From positions 558,001 through 622,000 of the forward strand of contig NZ_BMEB01000001.1 in NCBI RefSeq assembly GCF_014636275.1: a stretch of DNA of 64,000 nt, read 5' to 3'. Shown here in pieces: positions 41,112 through 50,700 of this stretch. The stretch's first letter is position 1. Each line of letters starts with the position of its first letter. A program made the position numbers and the translations under genes. The notes beneath the pieces are model-generated. The model saw nothing but the letters and a program-made list of their open reading frames with translations. It ran no database searches and had not been told where the DNA came from. Source of the DNA: Cellulomonas carbonis. GTDB lineage: Bacteria; Actinomycetota; Actinomycetes; Actinomycetales; Cellulomonadaceae.

Positions 41112-42476
41112 ATGACGAGCACCGACCGCGCCGCGTCGCGGCACCACGTCGTCGTCGTCGGATCCGGGTTCGGGGGCCTGTTCACGACGCGAGCGCTCGC
41201 GCGGGACCCGGTCAAGGTGACGATGATCGCGTCCACCGGGCACCACCTCTTCCAGCCGCTGCTGTACCAGGTGGCGACCGGGATCCTCTCCGAGGGAGAG
41301 GTCGCGCCCGCGACGCGCGACGTGCTGCGCCGCCAGCGCAACGCGCGGGTGCTCCTGGGCACCGTCACGCACGTCGACCTCGAGCGCCGCGTCGTGACCT
41401 CCGTCTCCCCCGCAGGCGAGACGACGACGTCCTACGACACGCTGGTCGTCGCGGCGGGTGCCGGGCAGTCCTACTTCGGCAACGACCGGTTCGCGAAGTA
41501 CGCGCCGGGCATGAAGAGCATCGACGACGCCCTCGAGCTGCGCGGCCGGATCTTCGGGGCGTTCGAGCTCGCGGAGCTCGAGCACGACCCCGACGTCCGC
41601 CGGCGGCTCCTCACGTTCGTCGTCGTCGGCGCCGGACCGACGGGCGTCGAGATGGCCGGTCAGATCGCCGAGCTCGCGCACCGCGCGCTGCGCGGCAACT
41701 TCCGCAGCATCGACCCGCGGGACAGCCGCATCGTGCTCGTCGACGCGGCACCGGCGATCCTCGGCACGTTCAGCGAGAAGCTGTCGCGGGCCGCTGCCCG
41801 GCAGCTCGAGGACCTCGGGGTGGAGATCCGGCTCGGCGCGATGGTGACGGACGTCGACTCCGACGGCCTCGAGCTCCGCGACGCGGACGGCGCGACATCC
41901 CGCATCGAGGCCCGCACCAAGGTGTGGGCCGCGGGCGTGGCCGCGTCACCGCTCGGTCGGCAGCTCGCGGAGGCCGCGGGCGCGACGACCGACCGCGCGG
42001 GTCGGGTCGAGGTCGAGCCGGACTGCTCGCTCCCGGGCCACCCCGAGGTGTTCGTGATCGGCGACATGATGGCGCTCGACCGCCTCCCCGGCGTCGCGCA
42101 GGTGGCGATGCAGTCGGGCAAGCACGTGGCCGGCGAGATCCGGCGTCGCCTCCGGGGTGAGACGAGCCCGCGCCCGTTCCGCTTCCACGACAAGGGCAGC
42201 ATGGCCACGGTGTCGCGCTTCCATGCCGTCGCCGACGTCCGGGGCCTCGAGCTCGCCGGTCTGCCCGCGTGGGTCATGTGGCTCGCGGTGCACGTCTTCT
42301 ACCTCATCGGCTTCAAGAACCGCGTCACGACCCTGCTCCACTGGACCGTGAGCTTCATCGGACGCGGGCGGTCCGAGCGGACCGCGACCCTGCAGCAGGT
42401 CAGGGCCCGCGAGGCGCTCGCCGCGCTCGAGGCCGAGGAGGCCGCACCCGAGGGCGCCGGGACGATGCGGACCTGA
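41112..42476 (+). CDS. ndh: NADH dehydrogenase type II (Ndh)
   Basis: Peripheral-membrane flavoprotein of 454 residues passing electrons from NADH to menaquinone without pumping protons. FAD site VVVVGSGFGGLFTTRAL, HHLFQPLLYQVATG, NADH site FVVVGAGPTGVEMAGQIAELA, second FAD motif VFVIGDMM, and conserved GVAQVAMQSGKHVA. Near the C-terminus, LPAWVMWLAVHVFYLIGFKNRV supplies the membrane-anchoring amphipathic/hydrophobic helix typical of the mycobacterial-type Ndh. ATG 41112 lies 6 nt after GAGGAG. Followed by a strong palindromic hairpin. Confidence 0.94.
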   Translation: MTSTDRAASRHHVVVVGSGFGGLFTTRALARDPVKVTMIASTGHHLFQPLLYQVATGILSEGEVAPATRDVLRRQRNARVLLGTVTHVDLERRVVTSVSPAGETTTSYDTLVVAAGAGQSYFGNDRFAKYAPGMKSIDDALELRGRIFGAFELAELEHDPDVRRRLLTFVVVGAGPTGVEMAGQIAELAHRALRGNFRSIDPRDSRIVLVDAAPAILGTFSEKLSRAAARQLEDLGVEIRLGAMVTDVDSDGLELRDADGATSRIEARTKVWAAGVAASPLGRQLAEAAGATTDRAGRVEVEPDCSLPGHPEVFVIGDMMALDRLPGVAQVAMQSGKHVAGEIRRRLRGETSPRPFRFHDKGSMATVSRFHAVADVRGLELAGLPAWVMWLAVHVFYLIGFKNRVTTLLHWTVSFIGRGRSERTATLQQVRAREALAALEAEEAAPEGAGTMRT

Positions 42477-42484
42477 CGCCCGTC

Positions 42485-42510
42485 GTGCGGGCACCGGCCG
42501 GTGCCCGCAC
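42485..42510 (+). terminator. 26-bp perfect palindrome downstream of ndh
   Basis: A 26-bp fully self-complementary sequence starting 9 nt after the ndh stop; with GGCC as loop it forms an 11-bp stem. It is shared with the convergent small gene ending at 42521 and can act in both directions. Confidence 0.72.
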
Positions 42511-42520
42511 CACGTCGGCC

Positions 42521-42748
42521 TCAGGGCAGGTCGGCCGGCGGCGCGTCGCCCTCGTGCACGCGGTCGGCGGCGGGGACACCGACGCCGTCCGCCTCCATCT
42601 CCTCCTCGTACCCCGAGTGCGGGGAGTCGGACAGCCCGTGCCCGTCCCCGGGCCCGCCGGTGGTCCCGTCCGCCGACCCGAGGTCGTCCGACGCGTCCGG
42701 GTCCTGGCCGGGCTCGTCCGGGATGGGGACCGTGACGTCCTCGCTCAT
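42521..42748 (-). CDS. Small acidic protein (75 aa)
   Basis: Predicted 75-residue, strongly acidic, probably disordered protein (pattern rich in Asp, Glu, Gly, Pro), starting at ATG 42748 with AGGAGG 5 nt upstream. No domain or membrane segment is visible. The excellent ribosome-binding site, a start next to a promoter-sized gap and a shared terminator with ndh support it as a real gene. Function unknown. Confidence 0.6.
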   Translation of the reverse strand: MSEDVTVPIPDEPGQDPDASDDLGSADGTTGGPGDGHGLSDSPHSGYEEEMEADGVGVPAADRVHEGDAPPADLP

Positions 42749-42925
42749 GAGCGCCTCCTCTCGGGCCCCGGCGGGGCCGCGACGTCAGCCGACCACCGGG
42801 ACGCACGGTGCGCAACCGCGGGAACGGGGCGTTCGGGATGCGCGCCCGCGGACGCTCGCCGAGCCTGGGAGGACGCCGGCGGGGCGACCGACCCGCACGC
42901 GATCCATCGACCTGAGGGGGACCCC

Positions 42926-43357
42926 ATGACACACCCGACCGGGAGCACGACCGCACGCGCGCCCTACCAGTGGCTCGCGCTGGTCATCGGCGTCGTCTAC
43001 CTCCTCGTGGGGCTGGCCGGCTTCCTCGTGACCGGCTTCGACGACTTCACCGAGCACGACCACAGCCAGACGCTGCTCGGCTTCGCGGTGAACCCGCTGC
43101 ACAACGTCGTCCACCTCCTCATCGGTGCCGCCGGCGTGGCGCTGTGGTCGCGACGCGCGTCCGCACGCACCTACGGGTGGCTCCTCGCGATCGGCTACGG
43201 CGCGACGTTCGTCTACGGGCTGATCGTGGTCGACAACGAGGACGCGAACATCCTCAACATCAACGCCGCGGACAACGTGCTGCACGCCGTCAGCGCCCTC
43301 GCGGGTCTCGCGATCGCCCTGTGGCCCGACCGCGACCGTGCGCGCGGACGCACCTGA
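42926..43357 (+). CDS. DUF4383 membrane protein
   Basis: Small membrane protein of 143 residues with four TM helices. It shows the DUF4383 pattern: QWLALVIGVVYLLVGLAGFL, a loop with DFTEHDHSQTLLGFAVNPLHNVVHLLIG, and NAADNVLHAVSALAGLAIA. The paired NP-x-HN-x-x-H and AADN-x-x-H motifs recur through the family, whose function is unknown; members are common in actinobacteria and often stress-linked. ATG 42926 has GAGGGGG upstream. The next gene begins 3 bp after its stop. Confidence 0.88.
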   Translation: MTHPTGSTTARAPYQWLALVIGVVYLLVGLAGFLVTGFDDFTEHDHSQTLLGFAVNPLHNVVHLLIGAAGVALWSRRASARTYGWLLAIGYGATFVYGLIVVDNEDANILNINAADNVLHAVSALAGLAIALWPDRDRARGRT

Positions 43358-43360
43358 CCC

Positions 43361-44680
43361 GTGTCGTCACAGGAGCGCTCCGTCACGGTCGTCGTCCGCG
43401 GCCACGTCCAGGGCGTCGGGTTCCGGTGGTGGACGCGTCAGGTCCTCGGGTCCCTGTCCTTGACCGGGGGGGCCGAGAACCTCCCCGACGGGACCGTCCG
43501 CGTCGTCGCGAGCGGCGCCGCGGAAGCCGTCGACGAGCTGGTCGCGACGCTGGGCAGCGGACGGGCACCCGGACACGTCGAGGGGGTCGACGTCGTGTCC
43601 GACAGACCGGTCCCGAGCGGGCCGCCCCCGCTCGGGACCACCGCCGTCACCCTGGGAGCGCCGCCTGCGGACGACCCCGTCCGCAGGACCCCTGACCACG
43701 AGGTCGTCGTCGTGGGCGGCGGACCCGCCGGCCTCAGCGCGGCCCTCGTGCTCGGCCGGTCCCGCCGGTCTGTCGTCGTGCTCGACGACGACACGCCGCG
43801 CAACCGCTTCGCAGCGCGGATGCACGGCTACCTCGGCCACGACGGCACGAGCCCGGCCGACCTCCGGGCCCGCGCCGAGGACGAGCTCGCACGCTACGGG
43901 GTCGAGGTCCGTCGGGCGCGAGCCGAGCGCCTCGTCCCCGCCCCGACGGAGTCGCTCGTGGAGGTCGTGCTGGACGACGGGCGCTCGCTGACCGCCCGAC
44001 GCGTGCTCGTGGCGACCGGGCTCGTCGACGAGCTGCCGGACGTGCCGGGTGTCGCCGACCGCTGGGGTCGCGACGTCCTCCACTGTCCGTACTGCCACGG
44101 CTGGGAGGTCCGCGACGCACGGCTCGTGGTGCTCGCCAGGGCCGTCGACGAGGCCGAGAAGGCGCTCACGGTCCGGCAGTGGACGGGTGCCGTGACGCTC
44201 GTCCTCGACGGACCGTCGCCCGCGGACCTTCCGGAGGTGACCGCCCGCCGCCTCGACGCGACGGGGGTCGACGTGGTCGCGGGGCACGCCCAGGAGGTCG
44301 TGGTCGAGGCCGACCGGATCACGGGCCTGCGGCTCGACGACGGGCGCGTGCTCCCGTGCGACGCGCTCGTGGTCCAGCCACGCGTGCGGGCGCGCGACGA
44401 GCTCCTCGTCCAGGTGGGGGTCGAGCGCGTCGACGGACCCGCTGGGTCGTTCGTCGTCACCGACGGCACGGGGGCGACGGGTGTCCCGGGCGTGTGGGCG
44501 ACCGGCAACGTGTGCGAACCGCAGGCGCAGGTCGTCGTCGCCGCGGCCGAGGGCTACCGGGCCGCCGTCGCGATCGACCACGACCTGGTGCTCGAGGACG
44601 CCGACGCCGCCGTCCTGGCGGCCGAGGGCAGCAGCGACGAGCGGGGGCCCGGGCGCCTCGCCGACGACGACGCTCCCTGA
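43361..44680 (+). CDS. Acylphosphatase fused to thioredoxin-reductase-like flavoprotein
   Basis: One uninterrupted 439-residue frame with two enzyme domains. Residues 7-88 are a complete acylphosphatase: RGHVQGVGFRWWTRQ with catalytic Arg22, and GAENLPDGTVRVVASG with catalytic Asn40. After a Pro-rich linker, residues 113-415 are a pyridine-nucleotide-disulfide oxidoreductase-like domain: FAD motif VVVVGGGPAGLSAALVL, redox pair C242-P-Y-C245 in HCPYCHGWE, and a late GVPGVWATGNVCEP. The flavoprotein half resembles stand-alone actinobacterial TrxR-like enzymes of about 310 residues. The GTG start lies 3 bp after the DUF4383 stop. The acidic tail is unassigned. Confidence 0.85.
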   Translation: MSSQERSVTVVVRGHVQGVGFRWWTRQVLGSLSLTGGAENLPDGTVRVVASGAAEAVDELVATLGSGRAPGHVEGVDVVSDRPVPSGPPPLGTTAVTLGAPPADDPVRRTPDHEVVVVGGGPAGLSAALVLGRSRRSVVVLDDDTPRNRFAARMHGYLGHDGTSPADLRARAEDELARYGVEVRRARAERLVPAPTESLVEVVLDDGRSLTARRVLVATGLVDELPDVPGVADRWGRDVLHCPYCHGWEVRDARLVVLARAVDEAEKALTVRQWTGAVTLVLDGPSPADLPEVTARRLDATGVDVVAGHAQEVVVEADRITGLRLDDGRVLPCDALVVQPRVRARDELLVQVGVERVDGPAGSFVVTDGTGATGVPGVWATGNVCEPQAQVVVAAAEGYRAAVAIDHDLVLEDADAAVLAAEGSSDERGPGRLADDDAP

Positions 44681-44689
44681 GGGCGGACG

Positions 44690-44726
44690 CGCGAGGGGCC
44701 CCGGGATGTCCCCGGGGCCCCTCGCG
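44690..44726. terminator. Perfect 16-bp hairpin shared by convergent fusion gene and pyk
   Basis: CGCGAGGGGCCCCGGG, loop ATGTC, and its exact complement, centred in the 76-bp gap between the plus-strand fusion gene and the minus-strand pyk. Symmetric, so it can terminate both. Confidence 0.75.
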
Positions 44727-44756
44727 GTGCTCGGTGCCGTCACCGGCACCGCGGCG

Positions 44757-46187
44757 TCAGTGCTTGACGGCCTGCGCCTCGGCACCGATGCGGTGCACGA
44801 GGAGGGAGTTCGTCGTGCCCGGCACGCCGACGGGAGCGCCGAACACGATGACGACGAGGTCGCCGTCCTCGGCCAGGCCGTTCGCGCGCAGGGTCTGGTC
44901 GACCTGGCGCACCATGGCGTCGGTGTGCTCGACGGTCGGCACCTCGTACGTCTGGATGCCCCAGCTCAGCGCGAGCGTGTTGCGCACGTGCGCAACGGGC
45001 GTGAACGCGATCTGCGGGATCTGCCCGCGCAGGCGCGAGACCCGACGAGCCGAGTCACCCGTCTGCGTGAACGTGACCATGTACTTGACGCCGAGCGTGG
45101 CGCCGACCTCGGCCGCCGCGCGCGTGATGGCGCCGCTGCGGGTCTGCGGGCTCCAGCCGAGCGCCGCGATCCGGTCGAAGCCGTGCTCCTCGGTGTTCTC
45201 GATGATCCGTGCCATCGTCCGCACGGCCTCGATCGGGTAGTCGCCGACGCTCGTCTCGCCCGAGAGCATGACGGCGTCCGCACCGTCGAGGACCGCGTTG
45301 GCGCAGTCGCTCGCCTCGGCGCGGGTGGGACGCGGGGCCGAGATCATCGACTCGAGGACCTGCGTGGCGACGATGACCGGCTTCGCCGAACGACGTGCGA
45401 GCTCGATCGCGCGCTTCTGGACGAGCGGCACCTGCTCGAGCGGGAGCTCGACGCCCAGGTCACCACGGGCGACCATGATCCCGTCGAACGCGTCGACGAT
45501 CTCCGCGAGGTTCTCGACGGCCTGCGGCTTCTCGACCTTGGCGATGACGGGGACCGTGCGGCCCTCCTCCGTCATGATCCGCGCGACGTCGTCGTAGTCG
45601 GCCGCGCTGCGCACGAACGACAGGGCGATGATGTCGGCACCCAGGCGCAGCGCCCACCGCAGGTCCTGCTCGTCCTTGTCGGACATCGCGGGAACGCTGA
45701 CCGCGACGCCGGGGAGGTTGAGGCCCTTGTTGTTGGACACCGGGCCGGGGACCTCGACGCGCGTGACGACGCGCGGACCCTCGACCGCGGTGATCCGCAC
45801 GGCGACGCGACCGTCGTCGATGAGGATGCGGTCGCCGACCTTGGCGTCGCCCGGGAGACCCTTGTAGGTCGTCGAGACGAGCTCCTTGGTGCCGGGGACG
45901 TCCTCGGTCGTGATCGTGAAGACGTCGCCCTCGGCGAGCTCGTGCTTGCCCTCGACGAACCGGCCGAGACGGATCTTCGGTCCCTGCAGGTCCACCAGGA
46001 CGGCCACCGCGCGACCGGAGGCCTGCGCGGCTGCCCGGACGTTGTGGTAGACGACCTCGTGCTCCGACGCGTCGCCGTGGCTGCGGTTGATCCGCGCCAC
46101 GTCCATGCCCGCGTCCACGAGCGCCTGGATCTGCTCGGGCGACTCGGTCGCCGGTCCGATGGTGCAAACGATCTTGGCTCTGCGCAT
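44757..46187 (-). CDS. pyk: Pyruvate kinase
   Basis: Glycolytic enzyme converting phosphoenolpyruvate and ADP to pyruvate and ATP, 476 residues. N-terminal MRRAKIVCTIGPATESPEQI, substrate/Mg region DAFDGIMVARGDLGVELP, TQVLESMISAPRPTRAEASD and DAVMLSGETSVGDYP. The C-terminal allosteric domain is complete (FGAPVGVPGTTNSLLVHRIG). ATG 46187. It lies downstream of gltBD on the same strand but separated by a 114-bp gap with inverted repeats, so it probably has its own promoter. Confidence 0.97.
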   Translation of the reverse strand: MRRAKIVCTIGPATESPEQIQALVDAGMDVARINRSHGDASEHEVVYHNVRAAAQASGRAVAVLVDLQGPKIRLGRFVEGKHELAEGDVFTITTEDVPGTKELVSTTYKGLPGDAKVGDRILIDDGRVAVRITAVEGPRVVTRVEVPGPVSNNKGLNLPGVAVSVPAMSDKDEQDLRWALRLGADIIALSFVRSAADYDDVARIMTEEGRTVPVIAKVEKPQAVENLAEIVDAFDGIMVARGDLGVELPLEQVPLVQKRAIELARRSAKPVIVATQVLESMISAPRPTRAEASDCANAVLDGADAVMLSGETSVGDYPIEAVRTMARIIENTEEHGFDRIAALGWSPQTRSGAITRAAAEVGATLGVKYMVTFTQTGDSARRVSRLRGQIPQIAFTPVAHVRNTLALSWGIQTYEVPTVEHTDAMVRQVDQTLRANGLAEDGDLVVIVFGAPVGVPGTTNSLLVHRIGAEAQAVKH

Positions 46188-46233
46188 GTCTCCAGCCTAT
46201 GTCGATGGGCCGAGGCCCTTCCTGTGCCGTTCA

Positions 46234-46305
46234 GCCCCTGCAGGGGCCGGCGGCTGTGGTAGCGACGGCGCGGAGGTCCGCGCGGGCCGCGACCCTGGTC
46301 GCTAC
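46234..46305 (-). terminator. Nested inverted repeats after gltD
   Basis: GTAGCGAC (46259-46266) pairs with GTCGCTAC (46298-46305), enclosing GCGCGGA/TCCGCGC (46268-46274 with 46277-46283); a 14-bp palindrome GCCCCTGCAGGGGC follows at 46234-46247. The structure begins at the gltD stop codon and lies in the gap before pyk, so terminator or attenuator roles are both possible. Confidence 0.5.
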
Positions 46306-47783
46306 GGGCGCATGGCCCTCGTCGTGGGCGCCACCGGGACCGGCAGCTCGCTCCTCCCGCGAAGGTACGCGTCGACGGACGCGGCCGCAGCGCGACCCTC
46401 CGCGATGGCCCAGACGATGAGTGACTGCCCGCGGCCCGCGTCGCCGGCGACGAAGACGCCGTCGACCGAGGTCGCGTAGTCGTCCCCGCGCGCGACGAGC
46501 CCTCGGCCGGTGATGTCGGCCCCGGTCTGCTCGGCGAGGGTGTCCGTCTCGGGGCCTGTGAACCCCATCGCGATGAGCACGAGGTCCGCCGGGATGTCCC
46601 GCTCGGTGCCGGGCGTGGGGACGCGTCGGCCGTCCGGGAGGTACTCGGTGGTCGCGACCCGCAGCGCCCGCACGTGGCCGTCGTCGTCGCCCAGGAACGC
46701 GACGGTCGACGCGAGGTACTCGCGCTCCCCGCCCTCCTCGTGCGACGTCGAGACCTCGAACAGGATCGGGTCCGTCGGCCACGGCTGGTTCTCCGCGCGC
46801 TCGAGCGGCGGCTGGAGGCCGATCGCCAGCGTCGTGACGGACGCGGCGCCCTGCCGCAGGGACGTGCCCAGGCAGTCCGACCCGGTGTCGCCGCCACCGA
46901 TGATCACGACGTGCTTGCCGGTCGCGGTGATCTGGTCCGCGACCTCGTCGCCCGCCACGACGGCGTTCGCCTGGTGCAGGAAGTCCATCGCCGGGTGGAT
47001 GCCCGCGAGGTCGCTGCCGGGCACCGGGAGCCGGCGCGGGACGACGGCCCCGGTCGCCACGACGACCGCGTCGTACCGCGTCCGCAGCTCCTTCCAGGTG
47101 ATGTCGGTGCCGATCTCGACGCCCGGCCGGAAACGGGTGCCCTCGGCCTCCATCTGCCGGATGCGCCGGTCGATGAGCTCCTTCTCGAGCTTGAAGTCCG
47201 GGACGCCGTAGCGCAGCAGGCCACCGATCCGGTCGTCCCGCTCGAACACCGCCACGGTGTGGCCCGCGCGGGTGAGCTGCTGGGCCGCGGCGAGACCCGC
47301 GGGCCCGGACCCGACGACGGCGACCGTCTGGCCCGTGAGGAAGTGCGGCAGCTGGGGCGTGACGAGCCCGCGCGCGAACGCCTCCTCGGCGATCGAGACC
47401 TCGACGTTCTTGATGGTCACGGGGGGCTGGCTGATGCCGAGGACGCACGAGGTCTCGCACGGCGCCGGGCAGATGCGCCCGGTGAACTCCGGGAAGTTGT
47501 TGGTCGCGTGCAGCCGGTCGCTCGCCTCGTGCCACAGGCCCTTGTAGACCAGGTCGTTCCACTCGGGGATGAGGTTCCCGAGCGGGCAGCCCGAGTGGCA
47601 GAACGGGATCCCGCAGTCCATGCACCGTCCGGCCTGGCGCTGCAGGACGACCGCCGTCTCGGGGTCCTCGAGCGTGGAGCGGTGCTCGTGCACCTCGCGC
47701 CAGTCCATGAGCCGGACCGGGACGGGGCGACCGGCCGGGACCTCGCGGTCGCGGACCTTCAGGAAGCCACGGGGGTCAGCCAC
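46302..47783 (-). CDS. gltD: Glutamate synthase small subunit (GltD)
   Basis: NADPH-oxidising subunit of glutamate synthase, 493 residues. Two cysteine groups for 4Fe-4S clusters ([17 protein letters not shown] and CPAPCETSC), FAD site [22 protein letters not shown] site [15 protein letters not shown] and a second FAD motif [22 protein letters not shown] 47783 ([10 protein letters not shown]) overlaps the gltB stop by 8 bp, so the two subunits are probably made in step. Delivers electrons to GltB for the reductive transfer of glutamine amide to 2-oxoglutarate. Confidence 0.96.
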   Translation of the reverse strand: MADPRGFLKVRDREVPAGRPVPVRLMDWREVHEHRSTLEDPETAVVLQRQAGRCMDCGIPFCHSGCPLGNLIPEWNDLVYKGLWHEASDRLHATNNFPEFTGRICPAPCETSCVLGISQPPVTIKNVEVSIAEEAFARGLVTPQLPHFLTGQTVAVVGSGPAGLAAAQQLTRAGHTVAVFERDDRIGGLLRYGVPDFKLEKELIDRRIRQMEAEGTRFRPGVEIGTDITWKELRTRYDAVVVATGAVVPRRLPVPGSDLAGIHPAMDFLHQANAVVAGDEVADQITATGKHVVIIGGGDTGSDCLGTSLRQGAASVTTLAIGLQPPLERAENQPWPTDPILFEVSTSHEEGGEREYLASTVAFLGDDDGHVRALRVATTEYLPDGRRVPTPGTERDIPADLVLIAMGFTGPETDTLAEQTGADITGRGLVARGDDYATSVDGVFVAGDAGRGQSLIVWAIAEGRAAAASVDAYLRGRSELPVPVAPTTRAMRP

Positions 47784-50700
47784 GGGACACCTCCAGGATC
47801 TGGTCCCACACGCCCGGGGCGGTGAGGTCGAGGCCCTGCTCACGGGCGTTGGCGAGGGTCGCGCGCATCCGGTCGTACTCGGCGGGGACGATGCGCGTGA
47901 AGCGGGCGAGGGCGGACGGCAGGTCCGCCAGGAGCTCGGCGGCGCGGAGCGAGCCGGTCTCCTCGTGGTGCGCGCGCACGAGGCGCTCGACCACGGCGGC
48001 GTCCTCGTCGTCGAGCTCGGACAGGAGCAGCTCGCCGCCGGCCAGGGCAGGGCCGTTCACGGCGGAGCGGCGCAGGTCGAGCACGTACGCGTGCCCACCC
48101 GACATGCCCGCCCCGAAGTTCCGGCCCGTACGGCCGAGCACCACCACGGTGCCCCCCGTCATGTACTCGCAGCCGTGGTCGCCGACGCCCTCCACGACGA
48201 GCGTCGCACCGGAGTTCCGGACCGCGAACCGCTCGCCGACGACGCCGCGCAGGAAGATCTCGCCCGCGGTCGCGCCGTAGCCGATGACGTTGCCCGCGAT
48301 GACGTCCCGGTCGCCCGAGAGGACCGCAGCGTGGTCGGGTCGCACGACGATCCGACCGCCCGACAGCCCCTTGCCGACGTAGTCGTTGGCGTCGCCGAGC
48401 AGCCGGAGCGTGATCCCGCGCGGCAGGAACGCACCGAGCGACTGGCCCGCCGAGCCCGTCAGCGTCACGTCGATGGTGTCGTCCGGGAGGCCGTCCCCGC
48501 CGAAGCGCTTGGTGACCTCGTGCCCGAGCATCGTGCCGACCGTGCGGTTGACGTTCCGGACGGGCAGCGCGATCCGGACGGGCTCACGGCGCTCGAGCGC
48601 GTCGGACGCCATCGCGATCAGCTGGTTGTCGAGCGCCTTGTGCAGGCCGTGGTCCTGGCTCGTGGTGCGGTGCAGCGACGAGCCGGGGTGCGGCTCGGGC
48701 TGCGCGAGCACGGGACCGAGGTCGAGCCCGGCGGCCTTCCAGTGGTCGATCGCCGCCCGCGTGTCGAGGGACTCGACGTGGCCGACGGCCTCCTCGATCG
48801 AGCGGTAGCCGAGCGAGGCGAGGTACTCACGGACCTCGACGGCGATGTACTCGAAGAAGGTCTCGACGAACTCGGGCTTGCCCGTGAAGCGCGCCCGCAG
48901 CTCCGGGTTCTGGGTCGCGACGCCGACCGGGCACGTGTCGAGGTGGCAGACGCGCATCATCACGCAGCCGCTCACGACGAGCGGCGCCGTCGCGAACCCG
49001 AACTCCTCGGCACCGAGCAGCGCCGCCACGACCACGTCACGACCGGTCTTCATCTGGCCGTCGACCTGGACGGTCACGCGGTCGCGCAGGTCGTTGAGCA
49101 CGAGGGTCTGCTGCGCCTCGGCGAGCCCGATCTCCCACGGCGTACCCGCGTGCTTGAGCGACGTGAGCGGGCTCGCGCCCGTGCCGCCGTCGTGGCCGGA
49201 GATGAGGACGACGTCGGCGTGCGCCTTGGACACGCCCGCCGCGACCGTGCCGACGCCGAACTCGCTCACGAGCTTGACGTGGACGCGCGCCGCGGGGTTC
49301 GCGTTCTTCAGGTCGTGGATGAGCTGCGCGAGGTCCTCGATCGAGTAGATGTCGTGGTGCGGCGGCGGCGAGATGAGGCCGACCCCGGGCGTCGAGTGCC
49401 GCGTCGCGGCGATCCACGGGTAGACCTTGTTGCCGGGCAGCTGCCCGCCCTCGCCGGGCTTCGCCCCCTGCGCCATCTTGATCTGCAGGTCGTCGGCGTT
49501 GGTGAGGTACTCCGCCGTGACCCCGAAGCGGCCGGAGGCGATCTGCTTGATCGCGCTGCGACGCTCGGGGTCGCGCAGGCGCTCGGGGTCCTCGCCTCCC
49601 TCACCCGTGTTCGACCGGCCGCCGAGGCGGTTCATCGCGACGGCGAGCGTCTCGTGCGCCTCGGCCGAGATGGACCCGTACGACATCGCCCCGGTGTTGA
49701 ACCGCTTGACGATCTCGCTCACGGGCTCGACCTCGTCGAGCGGGACGGGCGGCCGGACGCCCTCGGCGAACCGCAGCATGCCGCGCAGCGTCATGAGCCG
49801 GTCCGCCTGGTCGTCGACGCGGCGCGTGTACTGCCGGAAGACGTCGAGCTGCCGGGTGCGCGTCGAGTGCTGGAGGCGGAAGACCGTCTCCGGGTCGAAG
49901 AGGTGCTCCTCGCCGTCGCGACGCCACTGGTACTCGCCGCCGACCGTCAGCCGCTGGTGCGCCTGCGGGTTGCCGCTGGCGGGGTACGCGTCGGCGTGGC
50001 GGGACGCGACCTCGGCCGCGAGCACGTCGAGGCCCACGCCGTCGAGACGGCTCGTGGTGCCCGCGAAGTAGCGGTCCACGAGCTCGCGGGACAGGCCGAG
50101 CGCCTCGAAGACCTGCGCACCCCGGTACGACGCGATCGTCGAGATGCCCATCTTGCTCATGACCTTGAGGACGCCCTTGCCGAGCGCCTTGATGAGGTTC
50201 GCGACCGCCTTCTCGGGGCTCACGTCGCCGAGCGAGCCCTCGCGGGCGAGGCCCTCGACCGTCTCCATCGCGAGGTACGGGTTGACCGCGGCCGCGCCGA
50301 AGCCGATGAGCAGCGCGACGTGGTGGACCTCGCGCACGTCACCCGCCTCGACGACGAGGCTCACGCGGGTCCGCGTGTGGCGCCGCAGCAGGTGGTGGTG
50401 GACGGCGCTCGACAGCAGGAGCGACGGGATGGGCGCGAGGTCCGCGTCGGAGTCGCGGTCCGACAGCACGAGGAACGAGACGCCCTCGTCGACCGCGCGG
50501 TCGGCCTCGGCGAAGATCTCCTCGAGGCGGTCCCGCAGCGCGTCCGCGCCCCCGTCGACCCGGTACAGGCCCTTGATCGTCACGGTCCGGAAGACGCCGG
50601 CGAGCGCGGGGTCGCGGTCGATCCGCACGATCTTGGCGAGCTGGTCGTTGTCGAGCACGGGGAAAGGCAGCACGAGCTTGCGCGCGTGCTCGGGCGTGTC

